DNA from: Bacillota bacterium
Lineage (GTDB): Bacteria > Bacillota > Dethiobacteria > DTU022 > UBA8154
Length of the DNA stretch: 33,525 nucleotides
NCBI GenBank assembly: GCA_030656575.1
Contig: JAUSPO010000117.1
Location: forward strand, 1 to 33,525
Direction of reading: 5' to 3'
The notes below the pieces were generated by a model, which did not search any database, was not told the origin of the DNA, and saw nothing but the letters and a program-made list of their open reading frames with translations. Positions 31,032 through 33,525 of this stretch are shown piece by piece; within the stretch, counting starts at the first letter, position 1, and each line of letters opens with the position of its first letter. The position numbers and the translations under genes are program-made.

Positions 31032-31060
31032 TTGCTTAGGAAAAATTTATGATATATAAT
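31032..31060 (+). promoter_or_regulatory. Promoter of tyrS
   Basis: TTGCTT (31032-31037) and TATAAT (31055-31060) are 17 bases apart. The leader of about 40 bases is too short for a T-box, so tyrS is not T-box controlled here. Confidence 0.78.
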
Positions 31061-31106
31061 TTGCTTCAGATAACAATTTCGGTAAAAAAAGTAAAGGGGG
31101 GTACAA

Positions 31107-32366
31107 ATGAATATTCTCCAGGATTTAGAGTTTAGAGACCTAATTTACCAGTCTACTGACTATGATGAACTCAGTGAAAGACTAGAAAAAGGCCCTATTG
31201 CACTCTATATTGGCTTTGACCCCACTGCTGACAGTTTGCATATTGGAAGCCTTCTACCCATCTTGTGCCTTAAACGTTTTCAGCTTGCCGGTCATCTACC
31301 TATCGCCTTAGCTGGCGGAGGCACAGGGATGATCGGCGACCCCAGCGGCAAGTCAACAGAAAGGGGCCTTAATCCTGAAGAAATTATTGACGAATGGACA
31401 GAAAAAATAAGGCTTCAGTTGGAGCAATTCCTGGATTTTGATACGAAAACGAACCCGGCACGAATCGCTAACAATTATCATTGGCTTGGCAAACTGGAAG
31501 TGATTAGCTTCCTTCGCGATATAGGCAAACATTTTTCCATTGGCTATATGCTATCCAAAGATGCTGTTAAATCAAGGCTCTCGACAGGGATTTCTTATAC
31601 AGAGTTCAGCTACATGATTCTGCAGTCTTACGATTTCCTAAAGCTGTATGAAGATTACGATTGCGAAATGCAGGCGGGGGGAAGCGACCAGTGGGGAAAT
31701 ATTACGGCAGGGATAGAGCTGATTCGCCGGGTTTCTAATAAAAAGGGCTATGGCTTGACATTTCCCCTCGTCACAAAAAATGACGGGACAAAATTCGGCA
31801 AAACAGAAGCGGGTACGATCTGGCTCGATTCTACGAAAACCACTCCTTACGAGTTTTTTCAGTTCTGGATCAATACGGATGACAGAGATGTTATTCGCTT
31901 TATAAAATACTTTACATTTTTATCCAGGGATGAAATTGTTAATTTAGAAGAAGAAACAGTTAAAAATCCGGGTAAAAGGGAAGCCCACCGTATTCTGGCC
32001 CGTGAAGTTACTGAGTTGGTTCACGGAAAAGAAGCGCTCGCAAAAGCTGAGAAAATATCACAAGCGTTTTTTTACGGTAACGTAAGGGACTTGAATGAAG
32101 ACGAAGTGGAAGAAGGTTTTAAGGACATCCCTTCCACGACGATCTCTGAAAATGAAATAGGAATAGTAGATCTTCTCGTAACAGCAGGAGTATCTACATC
32201 CAAGAGACAGGCCAGGGAAGACATAAAGAACAAGGCCATCTATATAAATGATGAATGTAGTACAGAAATAGAACGGATTTTACTTCCAAATGACCGGTTG
32301 CATCAAAAATATACAATTATAAGACGGGGAAAAAAGAATTATTTTCTGATAAAATGGCTTCCCTAA
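31107..32366 (+). CDS. tyrS: Tyrosyl-tRNA synthetase
   Basis: The protein has 419 residues, the standard TyrS length. Class I signature HIGS (45-48) in ADSLHIGSL and the KMSKS-like KFGKT (229-233) are present, with QAGGSDQWGNI (189-199) for Tyr/tRNA binding. A C-terminal S4 domain spans about 350-419 (LVTAGVSTSKRQAREDIKN). The KFGKT form marks the TyrS branch that includes E. coli and Bacillus TyrS. The ribosome site is AAAGGGGGG, about eight bases before ATG 31107. A hairpin after the stop doubles as terminator and yunB ribosome site. Confidence 0.96.
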   Translation: MNILQDLEFRDLIYQSTDYDELSERLEKGPIALYIGFDPTADSLHIGSLLPILCLKRFQLAGHLPIALAGGGTGMIGDPSGKSTERGLNPEEIIDEWTEKIRLQLEQFLDFDTKTNPARIANNYHWLGKLEVISFLRDIGKHFSIGYMLSKDAVKSRLSTGISYTEFSYMILQSYDFLKLYEDYDCEMQAGGSDQWGNITAGIELIRRVSNKKGYGLTFPLVTKNDGTKFGKTEAGTIWLDSTKTTPYEFFQFWINTDDRDVIRFIKYFTFLSRDEIVNLEEETVKNPGKREAHRILAREVTELVHGKEALAKAEKISQAFFYGNVRDLNEDEVEEGFKDIPSTTISENEIGIVDLLVTAGVSTSKRQAREDIKNKAIYINDECSTEIERILLPNDRLHQKYTIIRRGKKNYFLIKWLP

Positions 32367-32383
32367 TTAATAATTGTTTCTTA

Positions 32384-32424
32384 AAAAGCCTCCTTCCACA
32401 TAAAGATTAGAAGGAGGTTTTTTT
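32384..32424 (+). terminator. Terminator hairpin whose 3' arm is the yunB ribosome site
   Basis: AAAAAGCCTCCTTC (about 32383-32396) pairs with GAAGGAGGTTTTTT (32410-32423), followed immediately by the yunB ATG at 32425. The same sequence is an intrinsic terminator for tyrS and, in its 3' arm, the GGAGG of yunB at a seven-base spacing. While folded it would both end tyrS transcription and hide the yunB ribosome site. Confidence 0.75.
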
Positions 32425-33132
32425 ATGTTCTATTTATGGAAAAGAGATATTAAACGGTTTATGCGTACCCGTTTCCATAATTACAGCCTCATTACTTTCA
32501 TTATCCTTTGCCTGACGATGTTCATGTTCTACCGGGGGTTTATTATTTTGGAAGAAAGCCTGCGACCTGCTATTATCTCAATCGCAGAGGTAAAAGCAGA
32601 TATGTTGGCTACAGACGCAGTTAACAGGGCAATTATGGAAGAGGTCGCCCGGGGTATTTTTTACCAGGACCTTATATCGATAGAGCAGGATGAACAGGGC
32701 AAAATAATTATGGCGCAGATTAATACTATGGAAGTAAACCGTTTAATGGCACAGACTACAATGGCAACGCAAAATGCCTTGAAAAATATCGGCAAGGAAC
32801 CAATAAAAATACCCATAGGAGAGGTTCTGAACAGCTATCTTCTTGCGGCTTATGGGCCGGAGATTCCCATTAAGATAGTTCCTGTGGGAAGAGTAAACAC
32901 ATATCTGATAGATTCTTTTGAAAGTGCTGGCATAAACCAGGTCCGGCATAAGATATATCTGGATGTCTTTACTGAGATCCGGATCGTAATCCCCTTCATT
33001 GCTACATATATTGAGGTGCATACGACAGTGCCTTTGGCAGATACTATCTATCCCGGTGAAGTTCCTGAAACCATAATAAATCTTAATATGGGAGCAATGA
33101 GCCTCAAAAATAACTTAAAGTTAATCCCATAA
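32425..33132 (+). CDS. yunB: Sporulation protein YunB
   Basis: The protein has 235 residues. After a basic N-terminus comes one membrane helix (about 22-42, SLITFIILCLTMFMFYRGFIIL), then an external domain with LRPAIISIAEVKADMLATDAVN and a conserved C-terminal TTVPLADTIYPGEVPETIINL stretch. This matches YunB, an E-stage sporulation protein in Bacillus made in the mother cell and needed for proper spore formation. Its presence is the main evidence that the host makes endospores. A sigma-E promoter was not clearly found. A start inside the loop of the upstream hairpin would free the ribosome site. Confidence 0.9.
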   Translation: MFYLWKRDIKRFMRTRFHNYSLITFIILCLTMFMFYRGFIILEESLRPAIISIAEVKADMLATDAVNRAIMEEVARGIFYQDLISIEQDEQGKIIMAQINTMEVNRLMAQTTMATQNALKNIGKEPIKIPIGEVLNSYLLAAYGPEIPIKIVPVGRVNTYLIDSFESAGINQVRHKIYLDVFTEIRIVIPFIATYIEVHTTVPLADTIYPGEVPETIINLNMGAMSLKNNLKLIP

Positions 33133-33189
33133 AAAGAATCAAATAAACCTTTACTTACAAATGAAAATTAGAGACAGCATTCTTAATAA

Positions 33190-33381
33190 GGGTTAGGAGG
33201 CTTATGTGTCTTCGTATTTAAACATGGTATAGGTGTAACTGTGGAAACTGGTTGTTCCGGATTATTTTAAAAAATACTGGGACATGTATTGACAGAGCAT
33301 ATTAAAGATGGTAAAGTATACAATTGTGGCGTAAAAACGCCCCCGACAATGAAGAATGTTGGGCCATTAACAAAAAGCTAA
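33190..33381 (+). pseudogene. Possible decayed coding fragment
   Basis: One frame runs from 33190 to TAA 33379-33381 with a single internal stop (33268-33270) and no start codon. Pieces such as FKHGIGVTVETGCSGLF and, after the stop, GHVLTEHIKDGKVYNCGVKT and PPTMKNVGPLTKS look like protein rather than random translation. I cannot name the family. It may be a recently broken gene end; the promoter at 33289-33317 also lies inside it. Confidence 0.3.
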
Positions 33382-33493
33382 AAGCCACGGCGAATTCATG
33401 AAGACAATAAATGGAAATTAAAGAAATAATGCTGGACAAAATCAAAGCAGTTTGGTAAAATATTGCTCAGAACTGTGTCTGGGGGGGTACATA
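33289..33493 (+). promoter_or_regulatory. Promoter and hairpin-rich leader before the last gene
   Basis: TTGACA (33289-33294) and TAAAGT (33312-33317) are 17 bases apart. The leader of about 170 bases contains GGCGTaaaaACGCC and CCCGACA/TGTTGGG (one G-U) hairpins, then GGC/GCC spanning pairs. No known riboswitch core is recognised. It ends with a G-rich ribosome site before ATG 33494. Confidence 0.45.
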
Positions 33494-33525
33494 ATGAGCA
33501 ATGAAAGATACCAAGGAAAGTTTTT
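33494..33525 (+). CDS. Start of a gene that leaves the window
   Basis: ATG 33494 follows a GGGGGGG-type ribosome site by about seven bases and opens MSNERYQGKF before the window ends. Ten residues are too few to identify the product. Confidence 0.5.
   Translation, partial: MSNERYQGKF

Noticed and set aside
33323-33450. Known riboswitch (cyclic-di-GMP, purine, SAM or ZTP type) in the last leader
   Set aside because: Some AAAGC-like pieces recall cyclic-di-GMP riboswitches, but the conserved core sequences and their order are missing.

Overview
The window looks like a chromosomal stretch from an endospore-forming, anaerobic Gram-positive bacterium of the class Clostridia (Bacillota). The grounds are the sporulation gene yunB, strong AGGAGG-type ribosome binding sites, TTG/GTG/ATT starts, a T-box leader, an L20-type infC leader, Rex, YqzL and DUF5665 proteins, and a thrS-infC-rpmI-rplT ... 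pheST-zapA-cvpA-mutS2 order typical of that group. No species can be named from the sequence alone.

Layout. (1) 1-4430 is an accessory block. It holds an IS1634-like transposase cut by the window edge (minus strand), then about 1 kb without a convincing gene but dense in RNA hairpins between a consensus promoter and two terminators. Two small unknown genes and a large serine recombinase follow; the recombinase 3' end runs convergently into tRNA-Leu(GAG). This looks like one end of an element integrated at the tRNA. (2) 4600-10800 holds mostly metabolic and conserved genes: a crotonase and a LarA-like (nickel-pincer family) protein as a pair, a zinc-ribbon protein, an SPW-like membrane protein, a metallo-hydrolase, DUF503, a YetF/DUF421 protein, the tRNA methyltransferase MnmM (YtqB) and MobB. 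(3) 10800-13160 holds rex, a five-gene tRNA operon (Asp, Phe, Gly, Cys, Leu) with its own promoter and terminator, a DUF5665 gene, a truncated YibE/F relic, a small membrane protein with a ribosome site that can be masked by a hairpin, and tRNA-Val.

(4) 13180-24630 is a translation-centred block. It contains thrS, the infC-rpmI-rplT operon behind an attenuator-type leader, a two-gene potassium uptake system (KtrB/KtrA type), a SpoU-family RNA methyltransferase, tiny yqzL, a Phe T-box leader with a TTC specifier, pheS-pheT, a DUF2889-like gene and zapA. (5) 24640-28190 continues with cvpA, a 3-methyladenine DNA glycosylase and mutS2. A convergent class A penicillin-binding protein (28227-30956, minus) follows, then divergent tyrS and sporulation gene yunB. 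(6) 33133-33525 holds a probable decayed coding stretch, a promoter with a hairpin-rich leader and the first codons of a gene that leaves the window.

Most genes are ordinary core functions. The parts that deserve attention are the structured non-coding stretch and recombinase module next to tRNA-Leu, several translation-control hairpins (12725-12777 and 32384-32424), and small genes easily missed by gene finders (yqzL, the ATT-started infC, and a 17-codon coupled ORF at 8437).
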